Positions 28,456 through 37,034 of a stretch of DNA of 64,000 nt are shown piece by piece. Source of the stretch: Pseudomonas duriflava (GTDB lineage: Bacteria > Pseudomonadota > Gammaproteobacteria > Pseudomonadales > Pseudomonadaceae); the NCBI RefSeq assembly GCF_007830155.1, contig NZ_VLKY01000004.1, forward strand, positions 310,001 to 374,000. The letters run 5' to 3'. The notes beneath the pieces were generated by a model. It searched no databases and was not told where the DNA came from. It worked only from the letters and a program-made list of their open reading frames with translations. The position numbers were made by a program, and so were the translations under genes. Every line of letters starts with the position of its first letter. Positions within the stretch are counted from its first letter, which is position 1.

Positions 28456-28542
28456 ATAGCATTTTCATAAAAGCTCCTTGTGCTTAGGACCGCGTGACAA
28501 GGCATGCACTTCGTCACCTGAAACGCTCCCTTTACTCTGGTT

Positions 28543-28556
28543 ACGACTAAAGTCGT
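28543..28556 (+). promoter_or_regulatory. Palindromic operator candidate upstream of yjcH-actP
   Basis: ACGACT-AA-AGTCGT is a perfect 6-bp-arm palindrome 70 bases before the first gene. Acetate genes of Pseudomonas are activated by a LuxR-type response regulator (CrbR/ErdR group), and such regulators often bind sites of this shape; the link is inference. A TTGACG at 28592 could contribute to a promoter. Confidence 0.45.
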
Positions 28557-28625
28557 CTGGTTACCCTCTCTCGGTGGCCTAGAGTAGAGGTTGACGATCC
28601 CCGTCACGCTGTGAGGACAACAATA

Positions 28626-28937
28626 ATGAACGACAGCATCTATCAGCAGATTCAAGCCAATCCGCGCTTTAGAGAATTAGTAGCCAAGCGTGAGCGTTTT
28701 GCCTGGCTGCTTTCCGCGATTATGTTGGGGCTATATTTAGGCTTCATTCTATTGATCGCCTTTGCACCGCATATCCTTGGTACCCGAATCAGTCCGGACA
28801 GCCCTACGACCTGGGGAATTCCCATAGGCGTTGGTCTGATCCTGTCCGCCTTTATTTTGACCGGTATTTATGTCCACCGTGCCAACGGTGAATTCGACCG
28901 GCTGAACCAGGCCATTCTGAAGGAGGTACAACAATGA
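28626..28937 (+). CDS. yjcH: DUF485 membrane protein, YjcH-like
   Basis: 103-aa inner-membrane protein of the DUF485 family, the small partner that almost always precedes acetate permease genes. It begins with a soluble stretch ([19 protein letters not shown]) followed by two helices ([18 protein letters not shown] and [20 protein letters not shown]). Start ATG 28626 follows GTGAGGAC. Its last four bases overlap the actP ATG (ATGA), so the pair is translationally coupled. Precise role unknown; a regulatory or assembly function for ActP is presumed. Confidence 0.92.
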   Translation: MNDSIYQQIQANPRFRELVAKRERFAWLLSAIMLGLYLGFILLIAFAPHILGTRISPDSPTTWGIPIGVGLILSAFILTGIYVHRANGEFDRLNQAILKEVQQ

Positions 28938-30592
28938 AAGCCCCTCTCTCTGCCGTATTGGGACTCACCTTGTTCGCTCCGGCCACCTGGGCTGCCGATG
29001 CGTTGACTGGCGCCGTGGAACGGCAGCCGTTGAATATTGCTGCTATCTTGATGTTCGTTGCCTTCGTAGCCGGGACGCTGGGAATTACCTACTGGGCATC
29101 CAAGCGTAACCGCTCGGCTGCTGATTACTATGCGGCCGGTGGCCGAATCACAGGCTTCCAGAATGGTTTGGCCATTGCAGGCGATTACATGTCCGCCGCG
29201 TCCTTTCTGGGTATTTCCGCCTTGGTCTTCACCTCGGGCTACGATGGTCTGATTTACTCTATTGGTTTCTTGGTGGGCTGGCCGATCATTCTATTCTTGA
29301 TCGCCGAGCGCTTGCGTAACCTGGGTAAATACACATTTGCTGATGTGGCGTCCTACCGCCTCAAGCAGAAGGAAATTCGTACTTTGTCCGCGTGCGGCTC
29401 GCTGGTGGTTGTGGCGCTGTACCTCATCGCTCAGATGGTAGGTGCCGGTAAGTTGATTCAGTTGCTGTTTGGGCTGGACTACCATGTTGCCGTGATTCTG
29501 GTTGGCATCCTGATGGTAATGTACGTACTGTTCGGCGGCATGCTGGCCACGACCTGGGTACAGATCATCAAAGCGGTGCTGCTGTTGTCGGGAGCCAGTT
29601 TTATGGCTCTGATGGTAATGAAATCGGTTAATTTCGACTTCGGCCTGCTGTTCTCCGAGGCTATCAAGGTACACCCGAAAGGCGAAGCGATCATGAGCCC
29701 CGGCGGTCTGGTGAAGGATCCGATCTCAGCCTTCTCGCTGGGTCTGGCTCTAATGTTTGGTACTGCAGGTCTGCCGCATATCTTGATGCGCTTCTTCACT
29801 GTGAGCGATGCCAAGGAAGCTCGCAAAAGCGTGTTTTATGCGACTGGTTTCATCGGTTACTTCTATATCCTGACCTTTATTATCGGTTTCGGCGCGATTC
29901 TGCTGGTTAGCACTAACCCCGCGTTCAAGGATGCTGCTGGCGCTTTGATTGGTGGTAACAACATGGCAGCGGTCCACTTGGCCAATGCCGTGGGCGGCAG
30001 TATCTTCCTAGGCTTTATCTCAGCCGTTGCATTCGCCACGATTCTGGCGGTAGTGGCTGGCCTGACCTTGGCGGGCGCATCAGCGGTATCGCATGACCTG
30101 TATGCCAGCGTGATCAAGAAGGGCAAGGCTGTCGAAAAAGATGAGCTGCGCGTTTCGAAAATCACAACCATTACCCTGGGTGTTGTTGCTATCGCTCTAG
30201 GTATCCTGTTCGAGAAGCAAAATATTGCCTTCATGGTAGGTCTGGCGTTCTCCATCGCAGCCAGCTGTAACTTCCCTGTACTGCTGCTTTCCATGTTCTG
30301 GAAGAAGCTTACTACCCGTGGGGCGATGATTGGCGGCTGGATGGGGTTGATTACTGCCGTGGCACTGATGATCCTAGGCCCAACCATTTGGGTAACCATC
30401 CTGGGCCATGAGAAAGCTATTTACCCCTACGAGTACCCAGCGCTGTTCTCCATGCTGGCAGCTTTTGTTGGTATCTGGTTCTTCTCGATTACTGACAAGT
30501 CCACTGCTGGTAACGAAGAACGCGCACGCTTCCTCTCGCAATTCGTACGCTCTCAGACGGGCCTAGGCGCTTCCGGCGCAGCAGCTCACTAA
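28934..30592 (+). CDS. actP: Cation/acetate symporter
   Basis: 552-aa sodium:solute symporter-family permease for acetate and other short monocarboxylates. A signal-like segment ends in ATWAA, then about thirteen hydrophobic helices follow. Family marks are [29 protein letters not shown] and [15 protein letters not shown]. Length matches ActP. It overlaps yjcH by four bases and precedes, after a terminator, a regulator-like gene and an exonuclease gene often kept beside it in Pseudomonas. Expected to be induced by acetate through a CrbS/CrbR-like system; not shown here. Confidence 0.95.
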   Translation: MKAPLSAVLGLTLFAPATWAADALTGAVERQPLNIAAILMFVAFVAGTLGITYWASKRNRSAADYYAAGGRITGFQNGLAIAGDYMSAASFLGISALVFTSGYDGLIYSIGFLVGWPIILFLIAERLRNLGKYTFADVASYRLKQKEIRTLSACGSLVVVALYLIAQMVGAGKLIQLLFGLDYHVAVILVGILMVMYVLFGGMLATTWVQIIKAVLLLSGASFMALMVMKSVNFDFGLLFSEAIKVHPKGEAIMSPGGLVKDPISAFSLGLALMFGTAGLPHILMRFFTVSDAKEARKSVFYATGFIGYFYILTFIIGFGAILLVSTNPAFKDAAGALIGGNNMAAVHLANAVGGSIFLGFISAVAFATILAVVAGLTLAGASAVSHDLYASVIKKGKAVEKDELRVSKITTITLGVVAIALGILFEKQNIAFMVGLAFSIAASCNFPVLLLSMFWKKLTTRGAMIGGWMGLITAVALMILGPTIWVTILGHEKAIYPYEYPALFSMLAAFVGIWFFSITDKSTAGNEERARFLSQFVRSQTGLGASGAAAH

Positions 30593-30601
30593 GTCTCGTT
30601 G

Positions 30602-30640
30602 AAACGGCAGGCCCCTTTGGGTCTGCCGTTTTGTCGTTTT
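30602..30640 (+). terminator. Terminator after actP
   Basis: AAACGGCAG-ACCC-type stem (AAACGGCAGGCCC / GGGTCTGCCGTTTT) around a CTTT loop, ending TTTTGTCGTTTT. Eleven or more pairs. Confidence 0.88.
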
Positions 30641-30656
30641 AAACGAGCATCAATCC

Positions 30657-32456
30657 ATGTCTGAACACTTTAATTTTGACGCGACACCGTTCAATGAGTT
30701 GACCAATCATGAGCGTGAGCTATTCAAGGAAGGGCTTTCGATAGGCTATTACGTGCCAGGCGAGACGTTGATCGAGCCGGGGCGTAGTAGCGAGGCGCTA
30801 TTCATCGTTCTTAAGGGTGTAATTGAAGAGCGGGGCAAGGACGACCACTTGTTTGCTCATTACGGTCCGGATGACTTTTTCGATGTGCGAGGCCTGTTGT
30901 CAGGGCAGAGCCGGCATGCCTATCGCGCGGTAGAAGAAAGTATCGTCTATGAGTTGATGGCTGCTACGTTTCATCAGCTTTGTGAGCGCAACCCCGCGTT
31001 TGCTTATCATTTCCAGGCTGACCTTGCTGCGAAGCGCCAACTAGCACGACGTGATGGTCAGAACTTGGCCGAATTCATCCTGACTCGAATCGCGCGCGAG
31101 CATCTGCTTCCGGCCATTGAAGTAGCAGCCGATCTTTCGCTGGGTGACGCGGCCCGCATGCAACTTGACGTAGGTGCCGATGCGTTGCTGGTGCGTCAGG
31201 GGGAGGGCTTCGAAGGGCTTGGGATTGTGACACGCACCGATCTTATGCGCGCACACTTTCAGCAGCGGCTGGGCGATGATAGCCCCATCGGCCCACTGGC
31301 CTATCGTCCTGTAGCCTGGGTTGAGCTCGGCGATTTTCTGTTTGACGCAATGATCCTTATGACCCGCCAGCGAATCGAGCGAGTGGCCGTTCGACAGGGG
31401 CAGCAGGTGATCGGTTTGTTGCATCTCACCCAGGTTCTGAGTCTGTTCTCTACCCACTCTCATGTATTGGCCCTGCGCATTGCCCGCGCCGAAACGCTTG
31501 ATGAGCTGAGGCACGCGGCGGAAACACTGGATACGCTGATAGCCACCCTTGAAGGAAACGGCATTCGGTTGCGTTTCATTATGCAATTGGTCAGTGCGCT
31601 GAATGAACAACTGTTGGCCCAGGTCTTTGAGCAGTGCGTCCCGCCTGCCGGCCGGGGACGCTGCTGCCTGTTGGTCATGGGGAGCGAGGGGCGTGGGGAA
31701 CAATTGCTCAAGACCGATCAGGACAATGCTCTGATCCATGCCGATGACGTTTCCCCGGGGCAGGCAAGGAGCTGGATGGCACGTTTCACTCAGGCACTTG
31801 AAGCATTCGGCTACCCGGTTTGCCGGGGAGGCGTAATGGCGTCTCGTCCGGAGTGGTGTCGCTCTCTGAGTGATTGGCAACGTGAGCTCAGAGCTACAGC
31901 TCAGGAGGGCCGACCTGAACAACTGCTGCGGCTCTCTATCTTGATGGATGCCTATCCGGTAGCAGGCAACGACAATCTTTATATTCCACTGCGGCATACG
32001 CTAAGCAATTGGCGTGAGCAAGGAGAGCGTTGGTTGAGCTATCTGGCCGCAGCGACAGTACAGTTTGATACGCCTTTGACCCTGTTCGGCGGTCTAAAGA
32101 CAGCAGGCGAGCGATTGGATATCAAGCGGGGAGGGATCTTTCCTATCGTACATGGTGCGCGCGTACTAGCCTTGCGCGAAGGGCTCACGGAGCGCGGCAC
32201 ATTGGCCCGTTTGAATGCCTTGGGTTCACGAGGCGTGCTTGATCCCGTACTGGCCGAAAACCTGAGCGAAGCCTTCGAGCTATTCATGCAGATACGGCTT
32301 GCCCAGCAACTGTCCGCACACCGTGACGGTTTGCAGCAAGGGATCAACGTTGCGACCTTGAACCGTACCGAACGGGATCTGCTGCGGTTCAGTCTACATG
32401 TGGTCAAGAAGTTCAAGCAGACCCTGACTCGACAGTTTCACCTGGATACACGCTGA
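30657..32456 (+). CDS. cNMP-binding/CBS/DUF294 nucleotidyltransferase-like protein
   Basis: 599-aa cytoplasmic multidomain protein. Residues about 10-125 form a cyclic-nucleotide-binding-like beta barrel (YVPGETLIEPGRSSEALFIVLKG); about 150-275 a CBS pair; about 300-440 a DUF294 nucleotidyltransferase domain with the motif GSEGRGEQLLKTDQDNALI, where the Asp residues would hold metal; the C-terminal part is DUF294-C. Such proteins sit beside actP in many Pseudomonas and are suspected to sense nucleotide or energy state, but no reaction is proven. ATG at 30657 directly follows the actP terminator. Its TGA overlaps the next gene's ATG by one base. Confidence 0.88.
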   Translation: MSEHFNFDATPFNELTNHERELFKEGLSIGYYVPGETLIEPGRSSEALFIVLKGVIEERGKDDHLFAHYGPDDFFDVRGLLSGQSRHAYRAVEESIVYELMAATFHQLCERNPAFAYHFQADLAAKRQLARRDGQNLAEFILTRIAREHLLPAIEVAADLSLGDAARMQLDVGADALLVRQGEGFEGLGIVTRTDLMRAHFQQRLGDDSPIGPLAYRPVAWVELGDFLFDAMILMTRQRIERVAVRQGQQVIGLLHLTQVLSLFSTHSHVLALRIARAETLDELRHAAETLDTLIATLEGNGIRLRFIMQLVSALNEQLLAQVFEQCVPPAGRGRCCLLVMGSEGRGEQLLKTDQDNALIHADDVSPGQARSWMARFTQALEAFGYPVCRGGVMASRPEWCRSLSDWQRELRATAQEGRPEQLLRLSILMDAYPVAGNDNLYIPLRHTLSNWREQGERWLSYLAAATVQFDTPLTLFGGLKTAGERLDIKRGGIFPIVHGARVLALREGLTERGTLARLNALGSRGVLDPVLAENLSEAFELFMQIRLAQQLSAHRDGLQQGINVATLNRTERDLLRFSLHVVKKFKQTLTRQFHLDTR

Positions 32457-33079
32457 TGACGTCCTTTGTTCATGCTCCTGACCTTCAATGGCCTTCCTGG
32501 CGGCAGCGCCTGTATTGGTGGCGGCACGACCCGATGGAGGCTGACGAGATCGTTTCTCTTGATCTGGAGACTACCAGCCTTGACCCCAGGAAGGCCGATA
32601 TCCTGAGCATTGGTGCCGTGATGATCCGTCAGGGTAAGGTCATGGTGGGCGAGCGGCTGGAATTATATGTTGAACCGCCTGCCAGCCTGGGCGCGGAGTC
32701 GATCCGTATCCATAAGCTTCGCCGTATAGACCTGGAAGGGCAGTTGCCTCTGGAAGAGGCTCTGCGACAAGTGCGGGCCTTTCTCGGCAATCGCCCACTG
32801 CTGGGATATTACTTGTCCTTTGACATGGCTGTGCTCAACCGACACTTTCGACGCCTGGGGCAGCCGCGGTTGAAGAATCCGCGTATCGAGGTATCGGCTT
32901 TGTATCACCGTAAGGTCAGTCGCCTTTTCCCCGACGTTCACCTGGACCTGCGCTTCGATACCTTGTCGCGTGCGCTCGAGGTTCCAGTTACGGGGCGGCA
33001 TACTGCCTTGGGGGACGCGCATACCGTGTCTCTGATGTTTTTACGGTTGCGCAAGGGCTCGGTACCTTACCCACGGTAG
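32456..33079 (+). CDS. DnaQ-like 3'-5' exonuclease
   Basis: 207-aa DEDDh-type exonuclease of the DnaQ/epsilon family. Exo I is VSLDLETTSLDP (Asp-x-Glu, about residues 35-46), Exo II is the YLSFDMAVLNRH region with Asp, and Exo III is GRHTALGDAHTV with His and Asp. The set is complete, so nuclease activity is likely. It is not the replicative epsilon subunit: the N-terminal WRHDPMEADE extension and context differ, and no polymerase-binding tail is seen. Coupled by a one-base overlap to the DUF294 gene; presumably they act together, though on what is unknown. Confidence 0.9.
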   Translation: MTSFVHAPDLQWPSWRQRLYWWRHDPMEADEIVSLDLETTSLDPRKADILSIGAVMIRQGKVMVGERLELYVEPPASLGAESIRIHKLRRIDLEGQLPLEEALRQVRAFLGNRPLLGYYLSFDMAVLNRHFRRLGQPRLKNPRIEVSALYHRKVSRLFPDVHLDLRFDTLSRALEVPVTGRHTALGDAHTVSLMFLRLRKGSVPYPR

Positions 33080-33212
33080 CGGCTAAATTGGATACCTGGA
33101 TTTTCTCTGCCGCTGCGTAGTCCAATCAAACAGGTGATGTTCCTGCCAGACGGGTAGCGCTGGAACGAAGCCTTATGCTGGATTCTCCGTGGCGCTAATA
33201 AGGAGATAAGTC

Positions 33213-33371
33213 ATGTCGCTTACAACCATCCTGATTCTAGTGCTTCTCGTCCTGTTGATCGGCGGCTTGCCGATATTTCCCCATTCGCGCAGTTGGGGAT
33301 ACGGTCCTTCAGGGATTCTAGGCGTTATTCTGGTCGTATTGCTCGTGCTGCTTTTACTGGGAATGATTTGA
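33213..33371 (+). CDS. DUF3309-type very small membrane protein
   Basis: 52-aa protein not long enough for usual gene lists. The start is clear: AAGGAGAT lies seven bases before ATG 33213. It has two hydrophobic helices (TILILVLLVLLIGGLP and ILGVILVVLLVLLLLGMI) linked by FPHSRSWGYGPSG, the glycine/tyrosine linker that defines DUF3309. Function unknown; genes of this kind are often under general stress control in Pseudomonas, which is inference here. Confidence 0.85.
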   Translation: MSLTTILILVLLVLLIGGLPIFPHSRSWGYGPSGILGVILVVLLVLLLLGMI

Positions 33372-33439
33372 CCTTGCTGCTTTCAGCAAGACACTGCATT
33401 AGCATTAAAAATAAGGTCTTTTTGACCTAAAACGGTGCG

Positions 33440-33566
33440 TTTATAAAAAAACTTGCCCAATCCGGTGCAAACGAGTAGGGTTTCTGTACCGGCCTGCCTT
33501 GCCGATGTCAGTTGTGAGACAAAACCAGAGCCAAGCGTTTCGCTTGCTCTGGTTTTGTCTTTTCTG
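33440..33566 (+). ncRNA. Candidate small RNA ending in a long terminator
   Basis: No protein gene covers 33372-33675. A 20-bp stem with one bulged C (AGACAAAACCAGAGC... at 33517-33536 pairing with 33541-33560) ends in TTTTC and forms an unusually long intrinsic terminator. It lies 146 bases after the DUF3309 stop. The stretch between TATAAA (33442-33447) and the stem could be a free-standing sRNA of about 100 nt, although the TTGACC upstream is only 14 bases from that -10. Alternatively it is simply the 3' end of the DUF3309 transcript. The terminator itself is near certain. Confidence 0.45.
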
Positions 33567-33675
33567 CATAACCCTTTTTATATGTTCTATCTGAGTGCCT
33601 CGGATCACGACGGCTTGGCTCGGTTTCGGTTATTGTCCGAAGAGTCTGCTGGATGAAAGGATAAGGAGTGTCTAT

Positions 33676-34089
33676 ATGGACTCAGAGTCCATTGTATATG
33701 GCTGCATCCGGGACTGGCCCTCGAGTGACTCTATGGAACGCCGTATGCGTCGTGCTTTGAATCGTCGGGTATTGAACAGCCTGACAGGCGGCGCGTGGCC
33801 TTTTCTAGGGAAGGAGATGTTCAGTCAGTGCGAACAGGTAGGGGCGGGGCTTTACCGTACTCAAGTCATTCACTTCGGTGCCAGTTACGATGGCGTCGAG
33901 TATGAATGGACATTATGGGTAGCCGAGTTTGAAGCGTTGCTCAAGCGACTCTATTGGGCCAGTGCCGTGGTGCACCTGGATACCGGTCTCAATGGTTGCC
34001 ACACGTTTCGCTGGGAGTCGGAAAACGGCTTTCATAGCCCCCAGGAAGATAATTTGCATGCCCGCTGCGCCTGGGAGCGCGAAGGTTGA
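33676..34089 (+). CDS. Uncharacterised 137-aa cytoplasmic protein
   Basis: I do not recognise the family. Start ATG 33676 is supported by ATAAGGAG ten bases upstream. The protein has no signal peptide or membrane helix, is rich in Trp (seven residues) and acidic overall at the C-terminus. Blocks that might define a family are SMERRMRRALNRRVLNSLTGGAWPF, YEWTLWVAEFEALLKRLYW and the final HARCAWEREG. It is convergent with dacB (stops 31 bases apart) and preceded by the long terminator described above, so it is probably monocistronic. Confidence 0.72.
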   Translation: MDSESIVYGCIRDWPSSDSMERRMRRALNRRVLNSLTGGAWPFLGKEMFSQCEQVGAGLYRTQVIHFGASYDGVEYEWTLWVAEFEALLKRLYWASAVVHLDTGLNGCHTFRWESENGFHSPQEDNLHARCAWEREG

Positions 34090-34120
34090 ACCTGTCGCGT
34101 CCAGGCAAGGCAGTAAAGGC

Positions 34121-35581
34121 TCAACGGTTGGCTGTGCTTTCTTGGCGGGTACGGTTGTAAAGATCCACAAGAACTTGGTCGAGAACACTTGAAGCACCCC
34201 AAGGGCGGGTGCTGTTCAGGATAGCGACGACTGCCCAGGTCTTGCCATTGGCATCCCGGGAGAAGCCAGCCAAGGCCCGTACGTTGTTCAGCGTACCGGT
34301 CTTCATGTGCGCCTGGCCTTCCAGCGGCGTGTTCTTCAGGCGTTTGCGAAGAGTGCCGTCCATACCGGCCAGGGGTAATGAGGACATATATTCTGCCGCA
34401 TAGGGGCTGCGCCAGGCAGCCTGCAGAATTTCTGCCAGTTCACGTGCACTAACGCGCTCGTCCCGTGACAGTCCCGACCCGTTTTCTATGACCAGATGTG
34501 TTGCCATGATGCCTTTTCGCGCAAGCCATTGGCGAATAACGCGTTGTGCTGCGACGCCATCGTCGGCATCGGCGCTGGTCCGGAACTGCGCGCCAATGGA
34601 CAGAAACAACTGACGGGCCATAGTGTTGTTGCTGTATTTGTTAATGTCGCGAATGATTTCCACAAGATCCGGCGAGAAAGAGCGTGCCAGGAGTTCGGCA
34701 CTCTTGGGGACAGTGCCTTCTCGGTCCTTGCCCAGGATACTGCCGCCCAGTTCCTTCCAGATGGCGCGAACGGCGCCAGCCGTGTAGCTGGGATGGTCAA
34801 GCAAGGAAAGGTAGCTCTGGGCACTGCAGCCATTGGGTAGCGAGCCCGTCACGATTAGCGCCGTACCATCGGTCTGGGTTACCGGATTGAAGCGAATCTC
34901 GGGCCAGGCAGGGCATTTGCCTTTACCGAGAGCCTTAACCTGATTCTCGATACGGACATTGGTCAGGGGCGGGTCCATGGTAACCGAGGCCTGACCATCA
35001 TTAGCCCGGATGACCATCCGCACGGACTTGAGGTTAACCAGCAGGGCGTCCGGCCCTACCAGGAAGGGTTTGTTTTCGTCGTTACCGTCGTCATTGAATA
35101 CAGGAAGTTGGGGTTTTATGAAGCGTCCGCGGTCAAGGACCAGATCACCGTTGACTTGAGTTACGCCATTGGCGCGCAAGTCGCGCATCATCAACCATAG
35201 CTTTTCCATATTCAGCTTGGGATCGCCGCCGCCTTTCAGGTACAGATTGCCGTTGAGTACCCCATTCTTGAGTTGGCCATCGGTATAGAACTCGGTCTTC
35301 CATTGGTAGGTGGGACCAAGCAGCTCGAGCGCAGCAAACGTGGTGATTAGCTTCATTGTTGAGGCGGGATTAACCGAAACATCGGCATTAAAGTAATCCG
35401 GCGCTCCACTGGCATCGAGCGGTAGCAAGACTAGCGACAAGGCATCGTTGGGTAATTTGTTCTTCTGCAGCGCCTGCTGGACTTTGGCTGGCAGAAGCGC
35501 GGTATCGGCTTGGACCGAAACAGGCAGGCTAAGTGGCAGCAAGCCTAATAACAAGGAGAAAGGACGTAATAGTTTCAACAT
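34121..35581 (-). CDS. dacB: D-alanyl-D-alanine carboxypeptidase/endopeptidase, PBP4 type
   Basis: 486-aa periplasmic penicillin-binding protein of peptidase family S13, trimming and cleaving peptidoglycan peptide cross-links. Signal peptide MLKLLRPFSLLLGLLPLSLPVSVQA. The serine motif SxxK is ASTMKLITTF (about residue 72), SxN is KYSNNTMARQL and KTG is AHMKTGTLNNVRALAGF, all intact. Length is typical of DacB. Start ATG 35581 is followed immediately by the signal peptide. Its upstream region is shared with the divergent cellulose operon. Confidence 0.95.
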   Translation of the reverse strand: MLKLLRPFSLLLGLLPLSLPVSVQADTALLPAKVQQALQKNKLPNDALSLVLLPLDASGAPDYFNADVSVNPASTMKLITTFAALELLGPTYQWKTEFYTDGQLKNGVLNGNLYLKGGGDPKLNMEKLWLMMRDLRANGVTQVNGDLVLDRGRFIKPQLPVFNDDGNDENKPFLVGPDALLVNLKSVRMVIRANDGQASVTMDPPLTNVRIENQVKALGKGKCPAWPEIRFNPVTQTDGTALIVTGSLPNGCSAQSYLSLLDHPSYTAGAVRAIWKELGGSILGKDREGTVPKSAELLARSFSPDLVEIIRDINKYSNNTMARQLFLSIGAQFRTSADADDGVAAQRVIRQWLARKGIMATHLVIENGSGLSRDERVSARELAEILQAAWRSPYAAEYMSSLPLAGMDGTLRKRLKNTPLEGQAHMKTGTLNNVRALAGFSRDANGKTWAVVAILNSTRPWGASSVLDQVLVDLYNRTRQESTANR

Positions 35582-35769
35582 TAATCAAGACCCCAAAAGA
35601 AAGCCGGCGCAGGTGAAGCGTTAACAGCCAGGCATTCTCATTAAAGAGGTGTTCATTATGCAGTAAACAAGTTTGAAGCCAATACAAGGCTTGAAATGAG
35701 TACTACTGCTCATGCTTGCCATTAGGTGATGCCGTATAGCCAGTCATCAGAATGCGCTACAAAACGTGA

Positions 35770-35831
35770 TTGGACTCACAAAAAATAATGATTATAGCAA
35801 GGCAAGTCGATAGTATGGTGGCAATTTGCCA
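35770..35831 (+). promoter_or_regulatory. Candidate promoter and palindrome of the cellulose operon
   Basis: TTGGAC (35770-35775) and TATAGC (35793-35798) are 17 bases apart and could form a sigma-70 promoter. TGGCAA-T-TTGCCA (35819-35831), a perfect 13-nt palindrome, lies in the leader 15 bases before the likely start of the first gene and might be an operator or an RNA hairpin. I cannot match it to AmrZ or FleQ sites with confidence. Confidence 0.4.
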
Positions 35832-35846
35832 TGAGTGAGTATTGGT

Positions 35847-36242
35847 ATGAGCGAAAGGGATATTCGGGATTTTATAAATAGCCTGAGCGAAGAACAGTTC
35901 GAACATGCATCTACTCCTCTCGAACAGGCTGGCGTTACATTAGGCTGGGCGTTGCTCGATGCTATTGCCGCTCCAGCTGGTAAGGATATTGAGCAGCCTA
36001 CTCCCGCTACGCTTTCATTGGTTGTGCCCCCTGCATCTACCGACCTGACTCGCCCTGCTCAAAATGACCCGCTACGTAAAGAAAATGCGGTGAGTACACC
36101 CTGCGCGCCTGAGGTGCATTCCGCTGCGACAACCCGATTCGGCAATATTTTTCGCACCACTAAAGAAGTATCTGAGGAAGCAGGCATGCATTGCTCAGGT
36201 TCGCTAAAAGCCCTTTTGAAGAGTATTGCTTCATGCCGTTGA
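35847..36242 (+). CDS. BcsP-like cellulose operon protein
   Basis: 131-aa protein opening the bcs operon. Small proteins with this layout (a short N-terminal conserved patch, a Pro/Thr/Ala-rich disordered middle and a short C-terminal helix) precede bcsQ in many proteobacteria and are named BcsP or BcsR types. Here the N-terminus is MSERDIRDFINSLSEEQFEH and the C-terminus is RFGNIFRTTKEVSEEAG followed by GSLKALLKSIA. Start ATG 35847 is preferred; a GTG at 35835 is also possible. The stop overlaps bcsQ by ten bases, indicating coupling. The family call is tentative and rests mainly on position. Confidence 0.65.
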   Translation: MSERDIRDFINSLSEEQFEHASTPLEQAGVTLGWALLDAIAAPAGKDIEQPTPATLSLVVPPASTDLTRPAQNDPLRKENAVSTPCAPEVHSAATTRFGNIFRTTKEVSEEAGMHCSGSLKALLKSIASCR

Positions 36243-37024
36243 TTACAGTCGCGTCGCCCAAGGGCGGAGTGGGCAAGACAACATTGACTGCTAGTTTGGC
36301 ATATGCACTTCAACGTATGGGGCATCCGGTTATCCTGATCGATTTCGATGTTCAGAATGCGCTACGGCTGCACTTTGCTTCACCGTTGGGGTATTCCCAA
36401 GGTTTCGTGGAGCGCGCGCTAACCAGCACGAACTGGCAACAACTCTTAGTTGCCGCGCCTGATGGTGTTCAGTTGTTACCTTACGGTCGGGTCGATAGCG
36501 CTACGCGCTTGGCATTCGAAAGCCGAGTCCTGATGGACCCCAATTTTCTGAGCGATGGTTTAAGTGATCTGCTGAGCCTTCCTAATGTCATCGTTCTGGC
36601 CGATACACCTCCGGGCCCTAGTAGCGTACTGACCGCACTGGTGCGTCAGGCGGACCTCTGTCTGACAGTGCTGCTAGCTGATGCCGCGTCCATGGTGCTC
36701 TTGCCTGAAGTGGAATCCAAAGCCTTCTTTAATGTGACAAGTGGCACTATGTGTCCTGTCCGCTTAGTGCTCAATCAAGTCGATCGGCGTAAACGGCTTA
36801 ACCGCGATGTAACGGCTTTCCTGCAGACGCGCTGTGGCGAGACGTTGCTGGGCATGATTCATCGGGACGAGTCCCTGCCCGAGGCGTTGGCAAGCCAGCA
36901 GTCTATTTTCAGTTTCGATGCCGCTTCTGCAGCGGCGCATGACCTAGATGCCTTGGCGCATCGGCTACTGGCCGAGCTAGAGGCAGATGTGAGAATCAAC
37001 AGTCGTCAACGTCAATATTCCTGA
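36233..37024 (+). CDS. bcsQ: Cellulose biosynthesis ATPase BcsQ (MinD/ParA family)
   Basis: 263-aa MinD/ParA-type ATPase needed in E. coli to place the cellulose machinery at the cell pole and for secretion. The deviant Walker A motif SPKGGVGKTTLTASLAYAL lies at residues 6-24, followed by LIDFDVQNALRLHF and the switch segment VIVLADTPPGPSSV. ATG 36233 lies inside the end of the BcsP-like gene, so it is translationally coupled; the frame open from 36191 adds a non-family tail. The synthase gene starts ten bases after its stop. Confidence 0.93.
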   Translation: MPLITVASPKGGVGKTTLTASLAYALQRMGHPVILIDFDVQNALRLHFASPLGYSQGFVERALTSTNWQQLLVAAPDGVQLLPYGRVDSATRLAFESRVLMDPNFLSDGLSDLLSLPNVIVLADTPPGPSSVLTALVRQADLCLTVLLADAASMVLLPEVESKAFFNVTSGTMCPVRLVLNQVDRRKRLNRDVTAFLQTRCGETLLGMIHRDESLPEALASQQSIFSFDAASAAAHDLDALAHRLLAELEADVRINSRQRQYS

Positions 37025-37034
37025 GGATTCAAGG

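Noticed and set aside
28347..28655. 102-aa minus-strand frame over the actP upstream region
   Set aside because: It covers the hairpin, palindrome and promoter region of yjcH, has no ribosome binding site and no recognisable protein features.
31041..31997. 318-aa minus-strand frame inside the DUF294 gene
   Set aside because: Antisense shadow: the plus-strand gene has clear domains and motifs; the minus frame is Gln/His/Arg-rich without family features.
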